Below are positions 36,401 to 43,296 of a DNA stretch of 64,000 nt, in pieces. Every line of letters begins with the position of its first letter. Position 1 is the first letter of the stretch. The position numbers were made by a program, and so were the translations under genes. The notes under the pieces were generated by a model. That model had not been told where the DNA came from, made no database searches, and saw only the letters and a list, made by a program, of their open reading frames with translations. The DNA comes from Mucilaginibacter psychrotolerans (GTDB lineage: Bacteria; Bacteroidota; Bacteroidia; Sphingobacteriales; Sphingobacteriaceae): positions 78,088 through 142,087 of the forward strand of contig NZ_SOZE01000016.1 of assembly GCF_004519315.1 (NCBI RefSeq), in the 5' to 3' direction.

Positions 36401-36604
36401 GTTCGCCGGGATGGTAAATTTACCTTGAAAATCGGTTTGGGTGCCGGTTGTTGTCCCTTTTACGCCGATGCTTACACCGGGTAGGGGTTGCCCGTCGGAT
36501 TTGGCGGTTACCACGCCGCTTATTTTTACAGACTGGGCGTTTGCCTGCTGCAGGGTAAAGAATAGCAATACAATTGCCAGTAACGATTTGTAATTTTTAA
36601 ACAT
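33416..36604 (-). CDS. SusC/RagA-type TonB-dependent outer-membrane transporter
   Basis: A 1062-residue outer-membrane importer. A signal peptide (cleavage near ANAQSVK) precedes a carboxypeptidase-regulatory-like domain (GQPLPGVSIGVKGT), then the plug domain with the SusC signature (SSRIIIRGETSVSGNNQPLFVVDG), then a 22-strand barrel ending NIGFNVNLKF. It moves the SusD-bound ligand into the periplasm using TonB energy. It follows the thioredoxin-like gene after a 324-base leader that holds a cysteine-rich mini-ORF. No glycosidase is adjacent, unlike a polysaccharide utilisation locus. Confidence 0.95.
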   Translation of the reverse strand: MFKNYKSLLAIVLLFFTLQQANAQSVKISGVVTAKSDGQPLPGVSIGVKGTTTGTQTDFQGKFTIPANVNDILRISYIGFNPVEIPVNNSGEPLKIVLEEAPNSLNEVVVTALNISKDKKSLGYAVQGLKSRDISEAKETNLINALSGKIAGVNVTGSQGDMGSSRIIIRGETSVSGNNQPLFVVDGVIVDNSQFQGTNGSRDFANAISDLNSEDIESISVLKGPNAAALYGSRAAAGVILIKTKTGKGSKGAGITLNSNTTFATLKVFPDYQNEYGQGSNGKFSYVNGAGAGVNDGVDESWGPALDGRLIPQFFSNGQPAPFVAHPNNVRDFFKTGVTLNNGVSLAGSSDKFDYRLSYNNLNQTGVVPNSSQGKNSFLLNTTFRPNSKLTITTIANYIKDDADNLPGAYGRRATSTMLQFTWFGRQVDVNQLKNYRDANGNTFNWNNSYYSNPYFIAYENTVGQHKNRIIGSIELNYKIIEGLSANFRTGTDYYNDRRKIKIAYGTNGTPFGSYEEDAYTVNETNTEGRLQYTKKINKDFTFDGFVGGNISTILNEQNDQIAPKLAVAGLYTLSNSRDPLVSSNYYGKLKTYSYFASAQLGFRNYAFLNLTGRNDWSSTLPSSSLSYFYPSVNGSLILSEALDLKSNTLSYLKLRGGWSKVGKATTPYQLINTYNFTAPFGTNPQQSAASINLNPDLKPETTTSGEAGVEAGFFHDRVRLDLSVYNTNSVNQILNVDVSQTTGYSQKLINGGRINNKGLEVQLGLSPFKSKDFTWDVTVNYSRNKSKVISLDNEGKLQSYILGTNRTVQVLAAVGQPYGTLFGNAYTRDASGNIVIGANGTPVINPTKQYLGKYTPDWLGSINNSFTYKGVNLSFLVDARIGGSIYSNTNRTGTYTGVLASTLPGRGAANGGLSYYYPNNNTSAAAVQIAAGTSAPGGATVYDDGVIFKGVKADGTANTTILPAQSYYKGFTNVDEAFVYSASYVKLREVKLGYTFPSQWVKGLGLQSATVSLVGRNLWIIHKNVPNIDPETAFNTGNGQGLEDLTLPTVRNIGFNVNLKF

Positions 36605-36728
36605 GATTTTCTAATGAATGGGTCAAAATAATAGCAATACAAATGCATGCAGCTCGCGCTATGGCTTACACAAAAGGTGCAATACCAGCCGGCTTGTTGA
36701 ATTTGTAAAGAATGAAAAGTTGATTTTC

Positions 36729-36762
36729 TCCGGGGACTTTAAAGCGTTGGCTTACGCCCGGA
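36729..36762 (-). promoter_or_regulatory. Leader hairpin after the cysteine-rich mini-ORF
   Basis: On the minus strand tccggg pairs with cccgga (ends of this interval), enclosing gcgt / acgc, 14 bases after the mini-ORF stop. The 10-base string ccggggactt of the right-hand arm (plus strand 36730-36739) recurs at 36849-36858, upstream of the mini-ORF, so the middle strand could pair with either copy. This would allow an attenuation-type switch. Confidence 0.4.
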
Positions 36763-36776
36763 ATCTTGCAGAAGGA

Positions 36777-36794
36777 TTAGCAATAACAACACAT
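36777..36794 (-). CDS. Candidate cysteine leader peptide (Met-Cys-Cys-Tyr-Cys)
   Basis: A five-codon reading frame with stop lies in the gap between the thioredoxin-like gene and susC, about 170 bases before the susC start. Three of its four codons after ATG are cysteine (TGT, TGT, TGC). It is followed by a GC-rich hairpin. Cysteine-rich leader peptides control sulfur genes in other bacteria through ribosome stalling or attenuation. Translation here is not proven, and no clear Shine-Dalgarno is present, as is usual in this phylum. Confidence 0.4.
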   Translation of the reverse strand: MCCYC

Positions 36795-36928
36795 AGAAGA
36801 GAGGTAGCTAGCCATCAGGCTGTTAAAATGTAAGACGGAATTATTAAACCGGGGACTTCGGTAGGGGCTGATAGTAGAAGTGTTCATATGGTATGGATTG
36901 TGTAAATTCGATTTTGGGATTATTGGGA

Positions 36929-37501
36929 TTAATTAAGGGCAACAACAGGTTTGTTTACAAGGCCGTCAATAGCTTTCAGCATGCCGGCAAATTCCCTCGG
37001 ATCGTATAAGCGGGTGAGGTAAGCTATCCGGCCATCGCGGTCTATTACCACATTGCGGGTTACGCCGCTTTTTTTGTTGGCAAACCGCCCGAAAATATCG
37101 GCACCCGGGTCTAAGGCCAGCGGATAGCTGATGTTCATTACTTTTTGAAAGGCGGTTACCTTTTCCAGGGGCTCGTCGCGGTCAACCCCTATCAGTATAA
37201 CGCCTTTGTCTTTATAGGACTGCCATACTTCTTTTTCCAGGTGCGGCATTTCTTCACGGCATACGCTGCACCAACTTGCTGTAAATTGCAGAATAACGAT
37301 TTTGCCCTTCAACTGTGCTAATGAAGTTTTTGTGCCGTCGGTAAGTCGCAGGTCAAAATCTGCAGGGGCGAGGTCGCCTGTTTTAACGATGTAGCCACGG
37401 TCGGCATCTGCCGCAGGGGCAGCGGGCGTTACGGATTGGGCACTTGCAAAAAGGCCCGACAGCAAAATAATGCCTGTTAATAATAAGTACTTGTTTTTCA
37501 T
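36929..37501 (-). CDS. Secreted TlpA-like thioredoxin-fold protein
   Basis: A 190-residue periplasmic protein with a signal peptide (cleavage near FASAQSV) and one AhpC/TSA-Redoxin domain. The active site is WCSVC (C78, C81), preceded by the strand KGKIVILQFTAS; the cis-proline region is SGVTRNVVIDRDGRI. Such proteins reduce or oxidise thiols of partner proteins outside the cytoplasm. It is the first gene behind the SAM-I riboswitch and is followed by SusC and SusD, so it may handle disulfide-bearing imported compounds or help mature the transporter (inference). Confidence 0.92.
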   Translation of the reverse strand: MKNKYLLLTGIILLSGLFASAQSVTPAAPAADADRGYIVKTGDLAPADFDLRLTDGTKTSLAQLKGKIVILQFTASWCSVCREEMPHLEKEVWQSYKDKGVILIGVDRDEPLEKVTAFQKVMNISYPLALDPGADIFGRFANKKSGVTRNVVIDRDGRIAYLTRLYDPREFAGMLKAIDGLVNKPVVALN

Positions 37502-37600
37502 ATAGTATTATGCTGTGCCCCGAATAATGACAAGAAAACGGGAAGAGGGGGGATGACGTAATGAACACCTTTTTCAGGTAGAGCAAATATTTTGCGGACA

Positions 37601-37703
37601 TTATCTTCTCTGCATTGCTGCAGACAGGAATTAGCACCTTTATACCTATGGCGTACAGGTTGCTAAGACATCATCGGGCCTTTCCCTCAGTCTTTCTTGA
37701 TAA
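37601..37703 (-). promoter_or_regulatory. SAM-I riboswitch (S-box leader)
   Basis: On the minus strand the 103-nt aptamer shows all S-box parts. P1 ttatc (37703-37699) pairs with gataa (37605-37601). P2 aagac pairs with gtctt, around the conserved gagggaaaggcccgatga core. gcaacc and ggtgctaattcc give P3 and its junction. P4 is tctgca/tgcaga closed by a GCAA tetraloop. S-adenosylmethionine binding normally switches off downstream genes. About 100 bases of expression platform lead to the TlpA-like start at 37501, including an acctgaaaaaggt hairpin (37567-37579). Confidence 0.95.
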
Positions 37704-37724
37704 TTATTAAGAACGATTACGATG

Positions 37725-37732
37725 CAAATGTA
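37725..37732 (-). promoter_or_regulatory. Candidate -7 promoter element for the S-box operon
   Basis: On the minus strand TACATTTG matches the Bacteroidota TAnnTTTG -7 element. It would place the transcript start near 37718, about 15 bases before the riboswitch P1 stem. No good -33 TTTG was seen at the expected distance. Confidence 0.5.
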
Positions 37733-38109
37733 TAATTAATTCTACTAATTCCATAGACATTATATAATATTAATGTCATTTACGTTTTACGCTATTGTGC
37801 GCTTGTTATTGGAGGTGGGAGGATGGAATAGGAACCGAGGTTTGAGGTTTTGCAGATTGGATATGACAACAATTGGCCAACAGCAGCTTTTAGGGATTCA
37901 GCAGGAGGAATAAGAGCAGCCAGTGAAGCCAGTTAGCTGTCTTTTTCATTAGGGATAAAGTTTCGGCATTGTTTTAGATGTATATTGATAAGTTGTACTG
38001 ATGCTCCGGAAATCATGACGTAATTGAATACCAGTGTTATTTGTGACACTTCTTAAACATCTTTTTTAGGTGTTACATAAATTCTATAGTATTAATATAC
38101 TATTATTGT

Positions 38110-38135
38110 GCACCTTACTTGTAACAAGTAGGTGC
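38110..38135. promoter_or_regulatory. Inverted repeat upstream of cysE
   Basis: gcacct-t-acttgt and acaagt-aggtgc form a 12-bp inverted repeat with one unpaired T. It is too tight to be a normal terminator loop and is better suited to binding a dimeric regulator. It lies about 175 bases before cysE, next to a second palindrome at 38086-38103. Confidence 0.4.
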
Positions 38136-38156
38136 TGTTTATCAATGATATTCACA

Positions 38157-38249
38157 ATGTGTTTTATGCCAACGTGTTGTATTAGTTTTTGGACCATTTC
38201 CGGCCGTTATGCTCTGGCTTATCTTGAAAGCGTAGCACCATTTCGCTAA
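38157..38249 (+). CDS. Candidate cysteine-bearing leader ORF upstream of cysE
   Basis: A 30-codon frame begins MCFMPTCC, giving three cysteines in the first eight residues, and ends 60 bases before cysE. An internal ATG (38166) would give a shorter MPTCC start. Its position before a cysteine-synthesis gene, and the MCCYC mini-ORF 1.4 kb away before another gene of the same region, make a regulatory leader peptide plausible. There is no proof of translation. Confidence 0.3.
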   Translation: MCFMPTCCISFWTISGRYALAYLESVAPFR

Positions 38250-38309
38250 AAAAATACCGCTCAAAATTGCAGCACATTAATTAACCTCTCTCTGTATCTA
38301 AGAAATAAC

Positions 38310-39125
38310 ATGAAAGATTTGCAGCTCAACAGCTTTATTGAATTGCTTTTTCAAACGCACAAAGCCGAATGGGAAGCCACGCCGTCTAACGAACAGGCTA
38401 TCCATTGGCTGAACGACCTGTTGGAATTTTTGTTCCCCAATAACAGGCTTAATAAGAAAATTATTTACCAGGGCCAATTAAAAAAGAACCAAATCGAACT
38501 CGAAAATATCCTGTTGAGCTACCTGGACAACGAATGCATTGATATTGATTATGCGGTGGAGCATTTTTATGCCGCACTGGAAGGCATCTATCAGGATCTA
38601 AGGGCCGATGCCGCCCGCATGTATGAAAAAGACCCGGCAGCCGGCAGTGTGCATGAGGTAATTGTTTCTTATCCCGGCTTTTATGCCATAGCAGTGCATC
38701 GCATTGCGCATCAGCTTTCGCAATTAAACATACCTATCCTGCCACGAATATTAAATGAGCACGCACACGGCAGAACAGGGGTAGATATTCACCCCAGTGC
38801 CCGCATAGGAGTTCCGTTTTGTATAGACCATGGCACGGGTATTGTTATCGGTGCTACGGCCATTATCGGTAAAAATGCAACTATTTACCAGGGGGTAACA
38901 ATCGGCGCAGCACAGGTAAGCAAGGGGCTCAAAGATACCAAACGCCACCCCACGGTAGAAGATAATGTGACGATATACGCCCGTAGTACCATATTAGGTG
39001 GCAAAACCGTTATAGGGCACGATAGCATTATAGGCGGCAGCGTATTTTTAACCAAAAGCGTGGAGCCTTATTCTAACGTGTTCAACACCCATCAATTACG
39101 AATAGAAGTTAAATCTGACATATAA
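38310..39125 (+). CDS. cysE: Serine O-acetyltransferase
   Basis: A 271-residue enzyme making O-acetylserine from serine and acetyl-CoA, the first committed step of cysteine synthesis. The N-terminal half is helical, as in long CysE forms. The C-terminal half is a left-handed beta-helix of hexapeptide repeats with the catalytic region PFCIDHGTGIVIGATAIIGK and NATIYQGVTIGA, followed by DNVTIYARSTILGGKTVIG. cysM starts 6 bases downstream, so the two form an operon. A long leader with palindromes and a cysteine-bearing mini-ORF precedes it. Confidence 0.95.
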   Translation: MKDLQLNSFIELLFQTHKAEWEATPSNEQAIHWLNDLLEFLFPNNRLNKKIIYQGQLKKNQIELENILLSYLDNECIDIDYAVEHFYAALEGIYQDLRADAARMYEKDPAAGSVHEVIVSYPGFYAIAVHRIAHQLSQLNIPILPRILNEHAHGRTGVDIHPSARIGVPFCIDHGTGIVIGATAIIGKNATIYQGVTIGAAQVSKGLKDTKRHPTVEDNVTIYARSTILGGKTVIGHDSIIGGSVFLTKSVEPYSNVFNTHQLRIEVKSDI

Positions 39126-39131
39126 AACATT

Positions 39132-40004
39132 ATGGCCGGTATTATAGATTTGATTGGCAATACCCCATTGGTAGAGCTTACAAAATTAAACCCCAACCCA
39201 AACGTAAAAGTATTTGCTAAACTGGAAGGGAACAACCCGGGTGGCAGTGTTAAGGACAGGGCCTCGCTCAACATGATACGCAGTGCAATAGAACGCGGAG
39301 AAATAAACAAGGATACCCGCTTGATTGAAGCAACCAGCGGTAATACAGGCATCGCACTGGCCATGATTGCTAGTCTCTACGGGCTGAATATCGAGTTGGT
39401 GATGCCTTCAAACTCCACACGCGAGCGTACGCTTACCATGGAAGCCTTTGGCGCAAAGGTTACGTTATTAGAAAATATAGAAGCCTGCCGCGATTACGCG
39501 GAAGAGAAAGGTGCCGCCGAAGGGAGCTTTTTGCTGAACCAATTTGCCAATAGCGATAACTATATGGCCCATTACAAAACTACTGGACCCGAACTTTGGC
39601 GGGATACCAACGGTACAATCACACACTTTGTAAGCGCCATGGGAACAACGGGCACCATAATGGGCTGCTCCCGTTATCTGAAGGAGAAAAACCCCGACGT
39701 GCAAATTGTAGGCTGCCAGCCTACAGAAAACTCATCTATACCCGGTATCCGCCGCTGGGAGCCGGCCTATCTGCCCAAAATATTTGACGCAAAGCGGGTT
39801 GACAGAACGATAGACGTATCGGAAACCGATGCTACGCAAATGGCCCGCCGGCTTGCTAAAGAAGAAGGTATATTTTCCGGAATGAGCACAGGCGGTGCCT
39901 GCACGGCTGCACTAAAAATTGCGGAAGAATTAACGCAAGGGACTATTGTTTTTATTGCGTGCGACCGTGGCGACCGCTATTTGAGCAGCCCGTTATTCGG
40001 ATAA
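39132..40004 (+). CDS. cysM: Cysteine synthase B
   Basis: A 290-residue PLP enzyme that converts O-acetylserine and a sulfide source to cysteine. K41 in NPGGSVKDRA is the Schiff-base lysine, TSGNTGIALA (69-78) binds substrate and phosphate, and the C-terminal GDRYLSSPLFG tail is the CysM-type ending. CysM forms can also use thiosulfate. It lies 6 bases after cysE and converges with the antiporter gene 30 bases away. Confidence 0.95.
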   Translation: MAGIIDLIGNTPLVELTKLNPNPNVKVFAKLEGNNPGGSVKDRASLNMIRSAIERGEINKDTRLIEATSGNTGIALAMIASLYGLNIELVMPSNSTRERTLTMEAFGAKVTLLENIEACRDYAEEKGAAEGSFLLNQFANSDNYMAHYKTTGPELWRDTNGTITHFVSAMGTTGTIMGCSRYLKEKNPDVQIVGCQPTENSSIPGIRRWEPAYLPKIFDAKRVDRTIDVSETDATQMARRLAKEEGIFSGMSTGGACTAALKIAEELTQGTIVFIACDRGDRYLSSPLFG

Positions 40005-40034
40005 TTCAAGTCATTTTCTTTATGCGACAGGTAG

Positions 40035-41291
40035 TCAGGTTGTTGATGAAACTAATTTCTGCTCTTTAAGGAAGTAGTACTTCATAATTGGGCCGGATAT
40101 CACCATCGTGACTACCGTCATAATTACAAGACCTTCAAACACCGGTCCGCTTATAATTTTGGCCTGCATACCTAATAAGCCCAGTACAATTTCCTGCGAA
40201 CCCCTCGCATTCATACCGAAAGCAACCGCTATCGATTCGTTTTTGGTCATGCCGCTTAGCGCGCTGCCAATACCGGCACCAACCAGTTTGGCTACGCAGG
40301 CAATAATTAATATAATCAATACGATTTCGAGATTGAAATTGGCTATGAAATTAAGCCTTAGGCCCACCGAAGCAAAAAACAGGGGAGCCAGCACGTTGAT
40401 GGTAAACTGATGCAAAACATGCTTGTGCTTATCTGTAAAGTATTTTGAATCGTTAATGCCAATACCCACCAAAAATGCGCCGAATATGCCGCGCACGCCC
40501 AATGCTTCGGTAGCACAGGCGCTTATGAGGCATAGGCAAACGCCCATGGTAAGTGCCCGGCCGGGTTTTTCGCCTTTGCCTGCAATGGCCATGAGTTTGT
40601 GTATGAGCCAACGACCGCCCGTTAGCATAAAAACTGCGTAGAGCACCACGATAATTACCGACCAAAAAGACGCTTCGCCTTTACCCACGTGCATTAGTTG
40701 AATAATGACGGAGAATAAGATCCAGCCTAAAAAATCATCAACCATGGCTGCGGTTAATACAATATTGCCTATGCGCGTAGTCAGCAAATCTAAATCGAGC
40801 AATATTTTGGTAATTACCGAAAGCGCTGTAATAGATAGCGCCGTGCCAAAAAACAGCGAGGTAACCAGTTGGTTGTTGGCACCGTTGGTAAAATGGCTTT
40901 CGTAAAGAAACCATACCGCAGCAAAGCCGATAGCAAACGGGAAGATGATACCCGTAAGGCTTATACTTACCGCCTGCTTGCCATCCTTCCTGATCTGTTT
41001 CAGATCTACCTCGAAACCGGCGATGAACATTAGTAATATGATGCCGATATTGGCAATGCCATCAAAGGCTTCAAAAGCATGCGGCGCGGATAAAAAGATA
41101 TTATCGAATGCCGTTGGGAATAATAAACCCAGTACAGTAGGACCTACAACGATGCCTGCTAAAATTTCGCCTATGATGGCAGGGAGTTTGTACCTGCGGC
41201 ATAACTCGCCCAGTAACCTGGCAGGTATCAGGATAATTAATAATATAAGCAGGAAGTGAATTATCTCTGATGAGCTGAGCTTAGAAACCAT
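40035..41291 (-). CDS. Cation:proton antiporter (CPA2 / Kef-like)
   Basis: A 418-residue inner-membrane protein with about 12 to 13 helices and no C-terminal TrkA-N domain. CPA-type motifs include PAIIGEILAGIVVGPTVLG, MFIAGFEVDL and AAMVDDFLGWILF with the paired acidic residues of the ion site. It exchanges Na+ or K+ for protons. It sits between the encapsulin operon and cysM. A terminator at 41342 separates it from the desulfurase gene, so it may have its own promoter. A link to sulfur metabolism is not evident. Confidence 0.9.
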   Translation of the reverse strand: MVSKLSSSEIIHFLLILLIILIPARLLGELCRRYKLPAIIGEILAGIVVGPTVLGLLFPTAFDNIFLSAPHAFEAFDGIANIGIILLMFIAGFEVDLKQIRKDGKQAVSISLTGIIFPFAIGFAAVWFLYESHFTNGANNQLVTSLFFGTALSITALSVITKILLDLDLLTTRIGNIVLTAAMVDDFLGWILFSVIIQLMHVGKGEASFWSVIIVVLYAVFMLTGGRWLIHKLMAIAGKGEKPGRALTMGVCLCLISACATEALGVRGIFGAFLVGIGINDSKYFTDKHKHVLHQFTINVLAPLFFASVGLRLNFIANFNLEIVLIILIIACVAKLVGAGIGSALSGMTKNESIAVAFGMNARGSQEIVLGLLGMQAKIISGPVFEGLVIMTVVTMVISGPIMKYYFLKEQKLVSSTT

Positions 41292-41335
41292 GGTGAGTTA
41301 TAGCAAATAGTATTTACCCCGTTTAATCGGGGGGA

Positions 41336-41375
41336 CAAAAAGCCCGGCGGCCTGGCCGCCGGGCCTGGATTTTTT
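41336..41375 (-). terminator. Terminator of the encapsulin operon
   Basis: Perfect 10-bp GC stem gcccggcggc / gccgccgggc (41342-41351 and 41355-41364) with a 3-nt loop. A T-run follows on both strands (AAAAA at 41337-41341; T9 after 41370). It sits just past the stop of the desulfurase gene. Confidence 0.9.
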
Positions 41376-41382
41376 TTTGTAT

Positions 41383-43296
41383 TTAGCGCTTAAGCTTGTG
41401 TAGGGTAGCTACCAACAGGTCAATCTCCGCACAGGTATTGTAAAAAGCTAGCGATGGCCTTACGGTGGCTTCTATGCCAAAACGCCTTAAAATTGGCTGG
41501 GCACAATGATGGCCCGATCGTACGGCGATGCCTTCTTTATTTAATGCGGCACCAACCTCCTCGGTTTTGAAGCCTTCCAGTACAAATGATAATACGCTTG
41601 CTTTATCATGGGCTGTGCCTATTAATCGAATCCCCTTTACCTCTTTTAACAGGCTGGTAGCATATACCAACAGGTAATGCTCGTACTGGGCAATTGCGGG
41701 CATACCCAGGCGGGTTACGTAATCAATAGCTGCGCCAAGGCCAACTGCATCGGCAATGTTACCCGTGCCAGCTTCAAAACGGCTAGGTGCATCATGGTAT
41801 TGGGTATGCTCAAACGTTACATCTTTGATCATGTTACCGCCGCCCTGCCATGGCTGGGTTTGGTTCAATAGCTCTTCTTTACCGTAAAGCACGCCTATAC
41901 CTGTTGGCCCAAAAACTTTGTGGCCCGAGAAAACGAACCAATCGGCGTTCAAGGCCTGCACATCAACCGGCATATGCGATACCGACTGTGCCCCGTCAAC
42001 CAGTACTTTAGCGCCGGCCAGATGTGCCAGCTGCACGATTTGCGCGGCGGGCGTAACGGTACCCAAAGCGTTTGATACCTGGGTGAAGGAAACAAGCTTT
42101 GTTCTGGGCCCCAACAACTTCAGGTATTCGTCTATCAATACCTGTCCATCATCATCAACCGGGATAACCTTAATTTTTAAACCTCTTTTACCGGCAAGCT
42201 GCTGCCAGGGCACAATGTTGGCATGGTGTTCCAGGTGGCTTACGATGATCTCGTCGCCGGCAACGAGGTTTTGTTCTCCCCAGCTTTTGGCCACCAGGTT
42301 TATAGCCTCGGTGGCACCACGCACAAATATGATCTCATTTACAGAGGCTGCGTTTAAAAATGTCTGCACCTTTTTTCGCGCCCCTTCGTAAGCATCTGTA
42401 GCCCTTGCCGCCAGTTCGTGCGCTGCGCGGTGGATGTTGGAGTTTTCGTGTTCGTAAAAGTAGCTGATACGGTCTATTACCTGCCTGGGTTTTTGAGTGG
42501 TTGCCGCGTTATCCAGCCATACCAATTGCTTTCCGTTTACCCTTTCCTGTAGTATAGGAAAATCATTCCTAACCAGGTTTACATCGAAAGGCGGGTTACC
42601 GAAGCTGCTTACGCCAACGTTGGGGCTTTGTTGCTGCTGTGGTTTAAATTGCGGCAACCCATAGCCTGGTGATAGAAAATAAAAAGGGTTTTCTATGGCC
42701 AATGGCGTCTTATCTATTGGCAAGGCCCTTGATACCCCCGACGATTTTATCCCTCCCAATAACTCCCTTAATTCAACATCAAAACTTTGGTCTTGCTGAT
42801 AGGGGAGTTGGATGAGGTGCTGCGGTAAATTGTAGGATGGCTTAAGGCCCAAATCCAAATTTGAAGTGGCAACCGACCCAAGATCTGGTTTTTGCAGATA
42901 GGATGTATAGTTAAAATCAGGTGCGAAGGGCAGCCCCCTCTCAATTGGTGCCGTAGGTTGTTCCGGTCCGCTTAAGCCCGGATGGGCAAAACCGGTTTGC
43001 GGGTTTTGCAGATTGACAGCATTACCCTGGTTAATTGCCGACGGCGAAACACCGCCGCCCGAGGCCGAAGCCGGCGGTGACAGTTGCTGCGGAACATGAC
43101 CTGCTACGCCACCCACTGTCCCTGCATCGGGTACAGAACTGAATTGCGGTAGATTAGCAGCCGATGGCGCAGTTGGCGCTGGCTTTGCAGGTAATTGGTT
43201 CGCAAATGTACCCGGGCCCGATTTGAAAAACTGGTTGGCCAGTTGCTCCAATTCTTCCACTCCGGGTAAATTGTCTTGATTAGTATTTGTACTCAT
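41383..43296 (-). CDS. Family 2A encapsulin cargo: cysteine desulfurase with long disordered N-terminus
   Basis: A 637-residue protein. Residues 1 to about 230 are a low-complexity Pro/Gln/Ala/Gly-rich extension beginning LPGVEELEQLANQFFKSGPG, the type of targeting domain that loads cargo into family 2A encapsulins. The rest is a SufS-like (type II) desulfurase: LDNAATTQKP, HLEHHANIVPW, DGAQSVSHMP, the PLP lysine in FSGHKVFGPTGIG, and the active cysteine in RSGHHCAQP. It removes sulfur from cysteine to give alanine and persulfide; in related systems this leads to sulfur storage in the shell. Its start overlaps the shell gene by 17 bases. Confidence 0.95.
   Translation of the reverse strand: MSTNTNQDNLPGVEELEQLANQFFKSGPGTFANQLPAKPAPTAPSAANLPQFSSVPDAGTVGGVAGHVPQQLSPPASASGGGVSPSAINQGNAVNLQNPQTGFAHPGLSGPEQPTAPIERGLPFAPDFNYTSYLQKPDLGSVATSNLDLGLKPSYNLPQHLIQLPYQQDQSFDVELRELLGGIKSSGVSRALPIDKTPLAIENPFYFLSPGYGLPQFKPQQQQSPNVGVSSFGNPPFDVNLVRNDFPILQERVNGKQLVWLDNAATTQKPRQVIDRISYFYEHENSNIHRAAHELAARATDAYEGARKKVQTFLNAASVNEIIFVRGATEAINLVAKSWGEQNLVAGDEIIVSHLEHHANIVPWQQLAGKRGLKIKVIPVDDDGQVLIDEYLKLLGPRTKLVSFTQVSNALGTVTPAAQIVQLAHLAGAKVLVDGAQSVSHMPVDVQALNADWFVFSGHKVFGPTGIGVLYGKEELLNQTQPWQGGGNMIKDVTFEHTQYHDAPSRFEAGTGNIADAVGLGAAIDYVTRLGMPAIAQYEHYLLVYATSLLKEVKGIRLIGTAHDKASVLSFVLEGFKTEEVGAALNKEGIAVRSGHHCAQPILRRFGIEATVRPSLAFYNTCAEIDLLVATLHKLKR

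Larger units (their letters stand above)
37704..38309. other. Long divergent control region before cysE
   Basis: About 600 AT-rich bases separate the riboswitch from cysE. Besides the candidate promoter, it holds a 19-residue hydrophobic mini-ORF on the minus strand (37949-37890, MKKTANWLHWLLLFLLLNP), a 7-bp palindrome atagtat/atactat (38086-38103), a 12-bp inverted repeat with one bulge, gcacct-acttgt (38110-38135), and a cysteine-bearing mini-ORF at 38157-38249. No larger gene or RNA is recognised. Confidence 0.45.

Noticed and set aside
33416..36604. Idea that the SusC/SusD pair is a polysaccharide utilisation locus
   Set aside because: No glycosidase, lyase or SusR-type/ECF regulator is adjacent, and the operon starts with a SAM riboswitch.
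36618..36833. Plus-strand reading frame of 71 codons in the leader before susC
   Set aside because: It is antisense to the leader with the mini-ORF and hairpin, and has no homology-like pattern.
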